From the NCBI RefSeq assembly GCF_001691555.1, contig NZ_MAYN01000008.1:1790682-1854681 (forward strand): a stretch of 64,000 bases of DNA. Reading direction: 5' to 3'. Below are positions 30,581 through 38,160 of this stretch, piece by piece (position 1 is the stretch's first letter; every line of letters starts with the position of its first letter). This DNA is from Pantoea eucrina (GTDB lineage: Bacteria > Pseudomonadota > Gammaproteobacteria > Enterobacterales > Enterobacteriaceae). Under the pieces are notes generated by a model. The model was not told where the DNA came from. It worked only from the letters and a program-made list of their open reading frames with translations, and searched no databases. A program made the position numbers and the translations under genes.

Positions 30581-31545
30581 TGAGCAAAAAGAACCCGAAG
30601 TGGCGGCTGGCGAAAAAGATCCTGACGTGGCTCTTTTTTATCGCCGTGATCGTTTTGCTGGTGATTTATGCGCGTAAAGTCAACTGGGAGGATGTCTATA
30701 AGGTCATTACCGGCTACAACCGCTATGTGGTGCTGGGCGCGGCCGGGCTGGTGGTGGTCAGTTATATTACCTATGGCCTGTACGATCTGATTGGCCGCGT
30801 CTACTGCGGTCATAAGCTATCGAAGCGGCAGGTGATGCTGGTGTCGTTTATCTGCTACGCCTTTAACCTGACGCTCAGTACCTGGGTGGGCGGCGTCGCC
30901 ATGCGCTACCGCCTTTATTCACGCCTGGGCCTTTCAGGCAGCACCATTACCCGCATTTTTTCACTGAGCATTGCCACTAACTGGCTTGGCTATATTTTGC
31001 TGGGCGGCGTGGTGTTTGTCTCCGGCATGGTGCCGATTCCGCCGCGCTGGTTTATTGGTGAAGGCACGCTGCGTATCATCGGTGGTGCACTGCTGCTGCT
31101 GACAGCGGTCTACCTCTGGGCCTGCGCCTTTGCGAAAAAGCGGCAGTGGACGGTGAAGGGCCAGCGGCTGCAGCTGCCTTCACTGCGTATGGCGCTGTTT
31201 CAGTTTGCCGTCTCCTGCGCGAACTGGATGGTGATGGGCACCATTATCTGGCTGCTGCTGATGCGCGAAGTGGATTATCCCATCGTGCTGGGTGTGCTGC
31301 TGATCAGCAGTATTGCCGGGGTGATTATTCATATTCCGGCGGGTATCGGCGTGCTGGAAGCGGTGTTTCTGGCCCTGCTGAGCGGACAGCACGCTTCACA
31401 TGGTGAAATTATCGCCGCGCTGCTTGCCTACCGCGTCCTCTACTTTATTCTGCCGCTGCTGCTGGCGCTGGTGCTGTATCTCTGGCTGGAGAGCCGGGCG
31501 AAGCATCTGCGACATAAAAATCAGCAGAAAATGGCAGAGCAGTAA
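30580..31545 (+). CDS. ybhN: UPF0104 membrane protein YbhN
   Basis: A 321-residue polytopic protein (318 in E. coli) of the lysylphosphatidylglycerol synthetase/flippase-like transmembrane family, with about eight helices. TYGLYDLIGRVYCGHKLSKR, NLTLSTWVGGVAMRYRLYSR and IHIPAGIGVLEAVFLALL are typical. ybhP-clsB-ybhN are co-transcribed; a role in lipid translocation beside cardiolipin synthesis is inferred, not shown. Confidence 0.92.
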   Translation: MSKKNPKWRLAKKILTWLFFIAVIVLLVIYARKVNWEDVYKVITGYNRYVVLGAAGLVVVSYITYGLYDLIGRVYCGHKLSKRQVMLVSFICYAFNLTLSTWVGGVAMRYRLYSRLGLSGSTITRIFSLSIATNWLGYILLGGVVFVSGMVPIPPRWFIGEGTLRIIGGALLLLTAVYLWACAFAKKRQWTVKGQRLQLPSLRMALFQFAVSCANWMVMGTIIWLLLMREVDYPIVLGVLLISSIAGVIIHIPAGIGVLEAVFLALLSGQHASHGEIIAALLAYRVLYFILPLLLALVLYLWLESRAKHLRHKNQQKMAEQ

Positions 31546-31562
31546 CTGCAGCTGACGGGATG

Positions 31563-31590
31563 AAAAACGGGGGCGCATCGCTGCGCCCCC
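31563..31590 (-). terminator. ybhL terminator
   Basis: GGGGGCGCA, four-base loop, TGCGCCCCC; read on the minus strand it is followed by GTTTTT. It lies between convergent ybhN and ybhL. Confidence 0.85.
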
Positions 31591-31611
31591 GGTCACATTA
31601 AACGCGGCGTG

Positions 31612-32319
31612 TTAACGACGGTTGCCGAAAATCCGCAGCAGCATCAGAAACAGATTGATGAAGTCGAGATAGAGCGTCAGCGCGCCCATGATAGAGTAGC
31701 GGCGTAAATTTTCGCTATCGCGGGCATCAATGTTTTCGCCCACCGCTTTCAGCTTCTGCGTGTCATAAGCGGTCAGCCCCACAAACACCACCACGCCGAT
31801 ATAGGTAATGGCCCACATCAGCGCCGGGCTCTTCAGCCAGAAGTTCACCAGCGACGCCAGCACGATACCAATCAGCGCCATAAACAGCAGACTGCCGATA
31901 CGGCTCAGATCGCGTTTAGTGGTGTAGCCGTAAAAGCTCATCGCCCCAAACATTCCGGCGGTAACAAAAAAGGTGCTGGCGATAGACGAGTAGGTGTAAA
32001 CGAGAAAAATACTCGCCATGGTCAGACCGGTCAGCGCCGAATAGAGCATAAACAGCGCGGTCGCCACGGCCCCGCTCATGCGCTGTACCAGGCCTGACAG
32101 CACAAAGACCAGCGCCAGCTGTGCGATGATCAGGCCAAAGAAGGTGATGCGGTTAGCAAACACCAGCTCCATCACCGCGGGGGTACGCGCGGCAAACCAG
32201 GAGACAAACGCGGTAAGCAGCAGGCCGCAGGTCATCCAGCCATAGACCTGAGCCATATAAGCCTGCAGCCCGGCTGACGCTGGCTGCACAAACGAATCAT
32301 TACGTGGATATCGATCCAT
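31612..32319 (-). CDS. ybhL: Bax-inhibitor-1 family membrane protein YbhL
   Basis: A 235-residue BI-1/TMBIM-family protein (234 in E. coli) with seven predicted helices. ASAGLQAYMAQVYGWMTCGL, GAMSFYGYTTKRDLS and GLTAYDTQKLKA with its conserved Asp are family hallmarks. Bacterial homologues such as BsYetJ are pH-sensitive calcium leak channels; this has not been shown for YbhL. E. coli ybhM, normally next to it, is absent. Confidence 0.92.
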   Translation of the reverse strand: MDRYPRNDSFVQPASAGLQAYMAQVYGWMTCGLLLTAFVSWFAARTPAVMELVFANRITFFGLIIAQLALVFVLSGLVQRMSGAVATALFMLYSALTGLTMASIFLVYTYSSIASTFFVTAGMFGAMSFYGYTTKRDLSRIGSLLFMALIGIVLASLVNFWLKSPALMWAITYIGVVVFVGLTAYDTQKLKAVGENIDARDSENLRRYSIMGALTLYLDFINLFLMLLRIFGNRR

Positions 32320-32375
32320 GACGCACCTCTCAAATAAAAATTACAGGGTCAGTGTGAAGTGTATACCATGCCGCT

Positions 32376-33470
32376 TCAACGGCGCGTCATACACTGCTGA
32401 TATCGGCTATTAACCCGCTGGGCAAACCACGCGGTGGTCAGATTGCGGGTGATTTTCGGGCTCTCCAGTTTGATCCCCGGCAGCATTTCGCGCGGCACCC
32501 GCTTGCCCGCCATTTTGTCAGCCAGAATAAAGGTCTGTTTCCATAACGTTGTGTCGCTGAAGCCCGCCGTGTCCCCTTTTTCCAGATCGCGGCGAATTTC
32601 CCGGTCGCTCATATCCAGGCGTTTACCCAGCGTACGTACCGCCAGCTCAGTCGAGCCCGCCTGCTCGCTGCCGTAATTGATCAGATCGCCATCCAGCGCC
32701 AGACGAATACCGCTGGCGCGCGCAATCGCGGCCTGAAACGCCGCGTTGCGGCTGGCGTACCAGCCTGCGTTAAAGTCGGCGAAACGATAGAGTGGCTGAC
32801 TATAGTCCGCCGGGTAGCCCAGCAGATGCTTCGTGCCAAACCAGATCCCTCCGCGCTGGCTAAACACCTCGCGCCGGATTGAGCCATCGATAGCATACGG
32901 GTAGCCCTGTGCATGCGCCTCGGCAAAGGCAACGCTCACCTGCATTGGTCCGCCGGTGTGTACCGGATTCAGCTTGCCAAACAGCGTCTGCCCCATCGGC
33001 ACCATATCGATAAAATCATCAAATATGGCGCTCAGCTCTTTTTCACTGCGCACCTTGTCCAGCCGCGCGGCGTAGCTCTCACCGTTTGAGGATTTAATCA
33101 GCAGTGCAGTCCGCACCAGAAAGGCCGGAACATGCAGCTTTGCGGCCCGCCGGTCAATCTCGCCCCAGGCAATTTTGGGTAATCCGGGCACGTTAGCATC
33201 CGCGCTGAAATTGGACTCCTGCCCGGCCACGGCAATCACCGCGCACAGATTGCTGGCGCTGGGATCGAGCTGCTGGACACGAAAAGCGGTATAAATGTCA
33301 TCAGCCCAGGCTGATTTTTGCGTCACGTAACCGGGCAGCAGCTGCTGGATCTGCGCTTTGACATCCGCGGGCTGGCGCGCCGGCGCCTGCGGCTCTTTTT
33401 TACTGCTGCAGCCGGCCACGATCAGCGCGGTCAGCAGAAGCGCGCCGCGGCGTAAGAAGGTTGGTTTCAT
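32376..33470 (-). CDS. DUF1615 lipoprotein
   Basis: A 364-residue predicted lipoprotein: basic start MKPTFLRRGALLLTALIVAG, then Cys21 as the lipidation site (lipobox IVAGC). The following SSKKEPQ has no Asp at +2, so outer-membrane sorting is expected. The rest matches DUF1615: VIAVAGQESNFSADANVPGL, PVHTGGPMQVSVAFAEAHA, FADFNAGWYASRNAAF. The QESNF segment with a later GPMQVS resembles the Glu and substrate loops of lytic-transglycosylase folds, so a muramidase-like role is possible but unproven. The start 12 codons into the longest frame restores the lipobox. It is not present at this E. coli locus. Confidence 0.8.
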   Translation of the reverse strand: MKPTFLRRGALLLTALIVAGCSSKKEPQAPARQPADVKAQIQQLLPGYVTQKSAWADDIYTAFRVQQLDPSASNLCAVIAVAGQESNFSADANVPGLPKIAWGEIDRRAAKLHVPAFLVRTALLIKSSNGESYAARLDKVRSEKELSAIFDDFIDMVPMGQTLFGKLNPVHTGGPMQVSVAFAEAHAQGYPYAIDGSIRREVFSQRGGIWFGTKHLLGYPADYSQPLYRFADFNAGWYASRNAAFQAAIARASGIRLALDGDLINYGSEQAGSTELAVRTLGKRLDMSDREIRRDLEKGDTAGFSDTTLWKQTFILADKMAGKRVPREMLPGIKLESPKITRNLTTAWFAQRVNSRYQQCMTRR

Positions 33471-33485
33471 CCTGCTCCCTGATAA

Positions 33486-33508
33486 GAAAAAGCGTGCCTC
33501 AGGCACGT
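33486..33508 (-). terminator. moa operon terminator
   Basis: On the minus strand CGTGCC, short loop, GGCACG then CTTTTTC, about 35 bp beyond the moaE stop. Confidence 0.8.
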
Positions 33509-33543
33509 TGCGGGCGTGAGGCTGTCAGCCTCCGCCCTGTCCG

Positions 33544-33999
33544 TTATGAGTCCCAGCGCGCCGCTGCCTGATGGTCACTGTCGCGTGCATCCACCCAGCG
33601 ATCCCCCTCCGGGGTGGCTTCGCGCTTCCAGAACGGCGCGCGGGTTTTAAGATAATCCATAATAAACTCTGCCGCCGCAAACGCGCTGCCGCGGTGTGCG
33701 CTGCTGACGCCTACCAGCACAATCTCATCGCCGGGAAAAAGCTCGCCCACGCGATGGATCACCGTGATCTGCTGTAATGGCCAGCGCTGCCGGGCGGCTT
33801 CAGCAATTTCCGCCAGCGCTTTTTCCGTCATGCCCGGATAGTGCTCCAGCGTCAGTGCCGCCACGTCAGCGCCCAGGTTGTGATTGCGCACTTTACCGGT
33901 GAAGGTCACGATAGCGCCATCCCGATCGTCTGCGGCCAGCAGCCGGTACTCGGCTCCTGTATCAAACGGCTCGCGTCCGACGCGAATACGGGTTGTCAT
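33544..33999 (-). CDS. moaE: Molybdopterin synthase large subunit MoaE
   Basis: A 151-residue catalytic subunit (150 in E. coli) that converts cyclic pyranopterin monophosphate to molybdopterin using MoaD thiocarboxylate. Conserved segments: GAIVTFTGKVRNHN, LEHYPGMTEKAL, VIHRVGELFPGDEIVLVGVSSAHR and the active-site Lys region DYLKTRAPFWKRE. It is the last gene of moaABCDE; the moaD stop lies 2 bp upstream. Confidence 0.96.
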   Translation of the reverse strand: MTTRIRVGREPFDTGAEYRLLAADDRDGAIVTFTGKVRNHNLGADVAALTLEHYPGMTEKALAEIAEAARQRWPLQQITVIHRVGELFPGDEIVLVGVSSAHRGSAFAAAEFIMDYLKTRAPFWKREATPEGDRWVDARDSDHQAAARWDS

Positions 34000-34001
34000 G
34001 A

Positions 34002-34247
34002 TTAACCTCCGGTGACCGGCGGGAAAAAGGCCACTTCATCCCCTGCCTGCAGCGGATGGGTCATAGGGACCAGCGTCTGATTAACCGCGGCCAGCAGCCT
34101 GCCCGACTCCAGCGCCAGCGCCCAGCGATCGCCGCGCTGCGCCAGCGCATCACGCAGTGCCGCCACGTCGGGATAGGTTTCCGTCAGCGTCAGCTCACTG
34201 GTGCCGGTCAGCTCGCGCACCTGGGCAAAGAACAGGACGTTAATCAT
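34002..34247 (-). CDS. moaD: Molybdopterin synthase sulfur carrier subunit MoaD
   Basis: An 81-residue ubiquitin-like protein ending in the required Gly-Gly (FFPPVTGG), which is adenylated and thiocarboxylated by MoeB. The start at 34247 ([13 protein letters not shown]) matches the family and overlaps the moaC end by 8 bp. Confidence 0.95.
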   Translation of the reverse strand: MINVLFFAQVRELTGTSELTLTETYPDVAALRDALAQRGDRWALALESGRLLAAVNQTLVPMTHPLQAGDEVAFFPPVTGG

Positions 34248-34725
34248 GGCTGGCCGCCTTAAAATCACCTGATTTACCGCCGCTTTTGCTCAGCAGGCGC
34301 AGCTGATCGATCACGATATCTTTCTGTACCGCTTTGCACATGTCATAGATGGTCAGCGCCGCTACAGAGGCTGCCGTCAGCGCCTCCATTTCCACACCGG
34401 TTTTACCGCTCAGGCGGCAGCGCGAAGTGACGCGCACCCGGCTCTGTGCCGGTTCCGCTTCCAGCGTCACTTCCACTTTACTCAGCATCAGCGGATGACA
34501 GAGCGGTATCAACTCCCAGGTGCGCTTTGCGGCCTGAATGCCGGCGATGCGGGCAGTGGCAAAGACGTCGCCTTTATGATGGCTGCCTTCCATGATCATC
34601 TGCAGCGTGGCGGGTGACATCAGCACCAGCGCCTCCGCCTGCGCTTCGCGCACGGTTTCGTTTTTACCGGAGACATCGACCATGTGCGCTTCGCCAGCGG
34701 CGTTAATATGTGTTAACTGATTCAT
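34240..34725 (-). CDS. moaC: Cyclic pyranopterin monophosphate synthase MoaC
   Basis: 161 residues, the same as in E. coli. It converts 3',8-cH2GTP made by MoaA to cPMP. Conserved parts: [31 protein letters not shown] and [21 protein letters not shown] (Glu and Lys active-site region). The start overlaps the moaB stop as ATGA. Confidence 0.96.
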   Translation of the reverse strand: MNQLTHINAAGEAHMVDVSGKNETVREAQAEALVLMSPATLQMIMEGSHHKGDVFATARIAGIQAAKRTWELIPLCHPLMLSKVEVTLEAEPAQSRVRVTSRCRLSGKTGVEMEALTAASVAALTIYDMCKAVQKDIVIDQLRLLSKSGGKSGDFKAASHD

Positions 34726-35243
34726 ACAGTGACTTTCTTCAGGTGAGAGACAAAATTACAGGGCCGGGTGCGCGCATCCAGCTGATCGGCGATGATGCGT
34801 TCCCAGCCGCAGCGGCAGGCGCTGGTAGACCCAGGCAGAGCAAATATCAGGGTCTGATTAGCGAGGCCGGCAACGGCACGCGACTGCAGCGTTGCGCTAC
34901 CGATATCTTCATAAGAGAACATGCGGAACAGTTCGCCAAAGCCGTCAATTTCACGATCAAACAGCGGCAGCAGCGCTTCCGGGGTACTGTTTTTACTGTT
35001 AAAACCGGTACCGCCGTTCACAATCACCACCTGAATATCGTCGCTGGCGATCCAGCGCGACACCGTGGCGCGGATGCGGTAGCGATTGTCAGGCAGAATA
35101 GCGTGGTCCACCACCTGGTGCCCCGCGTCAGCAAGCGCCTCGCGCAGATAATCACCTGAGGTGTCGCTGGCCGCATCGCGGCTGTCGGATATGGTCAGCA
35201 CCGCGGCAGACAGGGCGGTAAATTCGCCGGTTGGTTTAGCCAT
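34722..35243 (-). CDS. moaB: Molybdenum cofactor biosynthesis protein MoaB
   Basis: A 173-residue MPT-binding-fold protein (170 in E. coli), related to MogA. Segments: [40 protein letters not shown] (the MPT-binding TGGTG-like loop) and [18 protein letters not shown]. In E. coli MoaB is dispensable because MogA does the adenylylation; mogA is not in this window. It lies 17 bp after moaA. Confidence 0.95.
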   Translation of the reverse strand: MAKPTGEFTALSAAVLTISDSRDAASDTSGDYLREALADAGHQVVDHAILPDNRYRIRATVSRWIASDDIQVVIVNGGTGFNSKNSTPEALLPLFDREIDGFGELFRMFSYEDIGSATLQSRAVAGLANQTLIFALPGSTSACRCGWERIIADQLDARTRPCNFVSHLKKVTV

Positions 35244-35260
35244 GGCTGTAACTCCTGTGT

Positions 35261-36247
35261 TTAGCCACCAATGAAAGAGAGATTTTGCGTAATACCGGTC
35301 TGGCCCTGATGCAGAAAATGCGTCTGCTTTTTCTGGCCAAGACTGTGGGCGATACGCGCCTGCAGCTCGCCCTGCTGTGCATCGGAAGCGAGCAGATCGC
35401 GCAGCTCTACCCCGCCGTCGCCAAACAGACAGAGGTGCAGTTTTCCGGTGGCTGAGACGCGCAGCCGGTTGCAGCTGGCACAGAAATCTTTTTCATACGG
35501 CATAATCAGACCCACCTCACCCTGATAGTCAGGATGACGAAATACCTGCGCCGGTCCGTCGCTGCGGCCGCGCGGCTGGCGCTGCCAGCCCTGCATGATT
35601 AGCCGATCGCGGATCACCTCACCGGAGATATGGTGACGCCGGAACAGATCGCCTCCTTCGCCGGTCTCCATCAGCTCAATAAAGCGCAGCTGGATCGGAC
35701 GCGTGCGGATCCAGGCCAGAAACGTATCCAGACTCTGGCTGTTGACATCGCGCATCAGCACGCTGTTGACTTTGACTTTTTCAAATCCGGCGTCAAACGC
35801 GGCGTCGATGCCGGCCATGACTTCAGCAAATTTATTCTGCCCGGTAATGGCATGAAACTGCCGCGCATCCAGGCTGTCCACGCTGACGTTGATGTGGGTC
35901 AGCCCTGCATCGCGCCATGACTGAACGTCACGCGCCATCCGGTAGCCGTTGGTGGTCACCGCGATCTGTCGCAGCGCGGCGTTTTCACGCACGGCAGCAA
36001 TGATGTCGGTAAAGTCGCGGCGCATTGAGGGTTCGCCACCGGTAAGGCGAATTTTCTCCGTTCCCGCGGCGGTAAAAGCGCGGGTTACCCGGCGGATCTC
36101 ATCCAGCGAAAGAAAGCTCTTGTTGCGGGTACTGCCAGGTTTATAGCCATCCGGCAGACAGTAAGTACAACGGAAATTACATACATCCGTGATCGACAGG
36201 CGCAAATAATAGAAGCTACGCGCCCAGGCATCTGTAAATTGTGGCAC
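35261..36247 (-). CDS. moaA: GTP 3',8-cyclase MoaA (radical SAM)
   Basis: A 328-residue enzyme (329 in E. coli) starting molybdopterin synthesis from GTP. The N-terminal radical-SAM cluster ligands are Cys23, Cys27 and Cys30 in [18 protein letters not shown]; the second [4Fe-4S] cluster uses the Cys residues in [19 protein letters not shown]. The C-terminus SFIGG has the conserved Gly-Gly. It is first of moaABCDE, after a leader of about 180 nt and a ModE-type operator. Confidence 0.96.
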   Translation of the reverse strand: MPQFTDAWARSFYYLRLSITDVCNFRCTYCLPDGYKPGSTRNKSFLSLDEIRRVTRAFTAAGTEKIRLTGGEPSMRRDFTDIIAAVRENAALRQIAVTTNGYRMARDVQSWRDAGLTHINVSVDSLDARQFHAITGQNKFAEVMAGIDAAFDAGFEKVKVNSVLMRDVNSQSLDTFLAWIRTRPIQLRFIELMETGEGGDLFRRHHISGEVIRDRLIMQGWQRQPRGRSDGPAQVFRHPDYQGEVGLIMPYEKDFCASCNRLRVSATGKLHLCLFGDGGVELRDLLASDAQQGELQARIAHSLGQKKQTHFLHQGQTGITQNLSFIGG

Positions 36248-36425
36248 CTTAACACCTTTCCAAAGTCGGGAGATGCAGGCATTTCTTTCTGCACCCTGGC
36301 AGCATTACGCTGCGGCCAGGCGGCCCTATCATTTGACTTAGGCGCGCAAGGCTTAAGAGTTTGTTGTCATTGAGGACAACGCGGTCTCTGGATGGTAGCG
36401 TGCTTTGCGTCAGTCAGCCAGTCAC
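36248..36425 (-). promoter_or_regulatory. Structured moaA leader, candidate Moco riboswitch
   Basis: About 180 nt of non-coding RNA separates the ModE-type promoter region from moaA. Hairpins visible on the minus strand are CCTGG...CAGC-GTAAT-GCTG-CCAGG (36295-36320) and TGCAG...CTGCA (36274-36293), followed by a purine-rich stretch before the start. In E. coli and relatives the moaA leader holds the Moco RNA motif that represses translation when cofactor is sufficient. Family membership needs a covariance-model search. Confidence 0.5.
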
Positions 36426-36431
36426 TGCGTG

Positions 36432-36455
36432 CGTTGTATAATATGATATATAGCG
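36432..36455. promoter_or_regulatory. Candidate ModE operator upstream of moaA
   Basis: CGTTGTATA-N6-TATATAGCG: a 24-bp imperfect palindrome (7 of 9 arm positions) with the CG-ends and TATA-like arms of ModE sites. It lies 185 bp from the moaA start. In E. coli ModE-molybdate activates moaA. The modA site in this window has the same left arm. Confidence 0.7.
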
Positions 36456-36564
36456 ATTTTTAACGGCATTATCGCAGCAGAATAGGCTAAACTGCGCCAC
36501 ATGACGCTGCCTTCCGGCAGCAGAAATCAGCTTTTTGAGCGCAGTAAATCAGGTAAGGAGCAGC

Positions 36565-37467
36565 ATGAATCGAACGCTGGCAGATTTAGATCGCGTGGTG
36601 GCACTGGGCGGCGGGCACGGCCTGGGCCGCGTGATGTCAGCGCTGGCACCGCTGGGTTCGCGTCTCACTGGTATTGTGACCACCACGGATAATGGCGGCT
36701 CTACCGGACGTATCCGCCGTTCAGAAGGCGGGATCGCCTGGGGAGACATGCGCAACTGTCTTAATCAGCTGATTACCGAACCGAGCGTGGCTTCCGCGAT
36801 GTTTGAATATCGCTTTGCCGGTAACGGCGAGCTGGCGGGGCATAATCTGGGTAACCTGATTCTGAAAGCGCTGGACCATCTCAGCGTGCGCCCGCTGGAA
36901 GCGATTAACATTATCCGCAATCTGCTCAAGGTTGATGCGTTTCTTATCCCGATGTCGGAGCAGCCGGTGGATCTGGTGGCACAGGATGCAGAAGGCAATA
37001 TGGTTTATGGCGAAACTGCGATTGATGAGATGCGGCAGGCCCCTCAGACGCTGATGCTGCATCCGGCCGTTAATCCCACCCGCGAAGCGCTGGACGCCGT
37101 GGCAGAAGCCGATCTGATCCTGATTGGTCCGGGCAGTTTTTACACCAGCCTGATGCCGATTTTGCTGATGGAAGAGATGGCGCGCGCGCTACGTCGTACG
37201 CCTGCCACCATGGTCTTTATTGGCAACCTTGGACGCGAGCTCAGCCCGGCGGCAGCCCGCCTTAGCGTGGCAGATAAGCTGGCCATTATGGAACAGGCGA
37301 TTGGTAAACGGGTCATTGATGCCGTGGTCATCAGCCCGACCGCCGACACGCAGGGTCTGGCACAGCGCGTTATTGTACAGGAGCCGCTGGAGGCCGAGGA
37401 TATCCGTTACCGTCACGATCGGCAGCTGCTGCGTCTGGCGCTGGAGCACGCCATTCAGGCGCTGTAA
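36565..37467 (+). CDS. ybhK: YvcK/YbhK-family gluconeogenesis factor-like protein
   Basis: A 300-residue protein (302 in E. coli) of the YvcK/CofD-like fold. [20 protein letters not shown] binds nucleotide; [31 protein letters not shown] and [14 protein letters not shown] are conserved. Bacillus YvcK binds UDP-sugars and affects gluconeogenic growth and cell shape; the enterobacterial role is unclear. The start at 36565 follows AAGGAG by 5 nt. It is divergent from moaA and its 3' end runs into the repeat array. Confidence 0.94.
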   Translation: MNRTLADLDRVVALGGGHGLGRVMSALAPLGSRLTGIVTTTDNGGSTGRIRRSEGGIAWGDMRNCLNQLITEPSVASAMFEYRFAGNGELAGHNLGNLILKALDHLSVRPLEAINIIRNLLKVDAFLIPMSEQPVDLVAQDAEGNMVYGETAIDEMRQAPQTLMLHPAVNPTREALDAVAEADLILIGPGSFYTSLMPILLMEEMARALRRTPATMVFIGNLGRELSPAAARLSVADKLAIMEQAIGKRVIDAVVISPTADTQGLAQRVIVQEPLEAEDIRYRHDRQLLRLALEHAIQAL

Positions 37468-37470
37468 GCG

Positions 37471-37527
37471 CGCCAGGGCCGCATGAATACGCCAGGGCCG
37501 CATGAATACGCCAGGGCCGCATGAATG
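37471..37527 (+). repeat. 19-bp tandem repeat, three copies
   Basis: CGCCAGGGCCGCATGAATA starts at 37471, 37490 and 37509. The third copy runs on into a full type-B palindrome. The same 19-bp unit is present once in later B elements and missing at the half B near 37655. Confidence 0.9.
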
Positions 37528-38048
37528 CGGCCCCTACGGGAGATTCGCGCAGGCGTGCCATTCATGGTGCCCTGGTTACGTATAAAATCCGCGGAATTTA
37601 CGCAGGGGCGCCATTAATGGCGCCCTGGTCACATATAAATATGGTGGTACCTGAATGCGGCCCCTACGGGAGATTTGCGCAGGGGCGCCATTAATGGCGC
37701 CCTGGTCACGTATAAAATCCGCGGAATTTACGCAGGGGCGCCATTCATGGCGCCCTGGTCACATATAAATATGGTGGTACCTGAATGCGCCAGGGCCGCA
37801 TGAATGCGGCCCCTACGGGAGATTTGCGTAGGGGCGCCATTAATGGCGCCCTGGTCACGTATAAAATCCGGTGGTGTATGAATACGCCAGGGCCGCATGA
37901 ATGCGGCCCCTACGGGAGATTTACGCAGGGCCGCCATTAATGGCGCTCTGGTTACGTATAAAACCCGCGGAATTTACGTAGGGGCGCCATTAATGGCGCC
38001 CTGGCTGCGTATAAATACGGTGGTGCCTGGATTCGCCAGGGCCGCATG

Positions 38049-38138
38049 AATGCGGCCCCTACGGAATGCGGCCCCTACGGAATGCGGTCCCTGCGGAATG
38101 CGGTCCCTGCGGAATGCGGCCCCTGCGCAATGCGGCAC
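38049..38138 (+). repeat. 16-bp tandem repeat, five copies and a fragment
   Basis: AATGCGGCCCCTACGG begins at 38049, 38065, 38081, 38097 and 38113, with a 10-bp partial copy at 38129. Copies 3 and 4 share the same C-to-T and A-to-G changes. The unit equals the right half of the type-B palindrome, so the array end grew by duplicating this half. Confidence 0.9.
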
Positions 38139-38160
38139 CGGTGAGGCTCTGTTGTGCCGG

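Larger units (their letters stand above)
37471..38138. repeat. Nested palindromic repeat array between ybhK and uvrB
   Basis: Two palindromes alternate. Type A (AGGGGCGCCAT-TA-ATGGCGCCCT and variants) occurs seven times, at 37551, 37604, 37681, 37734, 37830, 37927 and 37980. Type B (GGGCCGCAT-GA-ATGCGGCCC) occurs at 37514, 37793, 37890 and 38039, plus a half copy near 37655. A-to-A distances are 53, 77, 53, 96, 97 and 53 bp, giving supra-units of 130, 149 and 150 bp. The linkers (GTATAAAATCCGCGGAATTTACG; TATAAATATGGTGGTACCTG) are also conserved. The site lies between the 3' ends of convergent genes, as REP/BIME elements often do. No transposase is encoded. Confidence 0.93.

Noticed and set aside
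37471-38138. CRISPR array
   Set aside because: The units are themselves palindromic with conserved, repeated linkers; there are no unique spacers of constant length and no cas genes.
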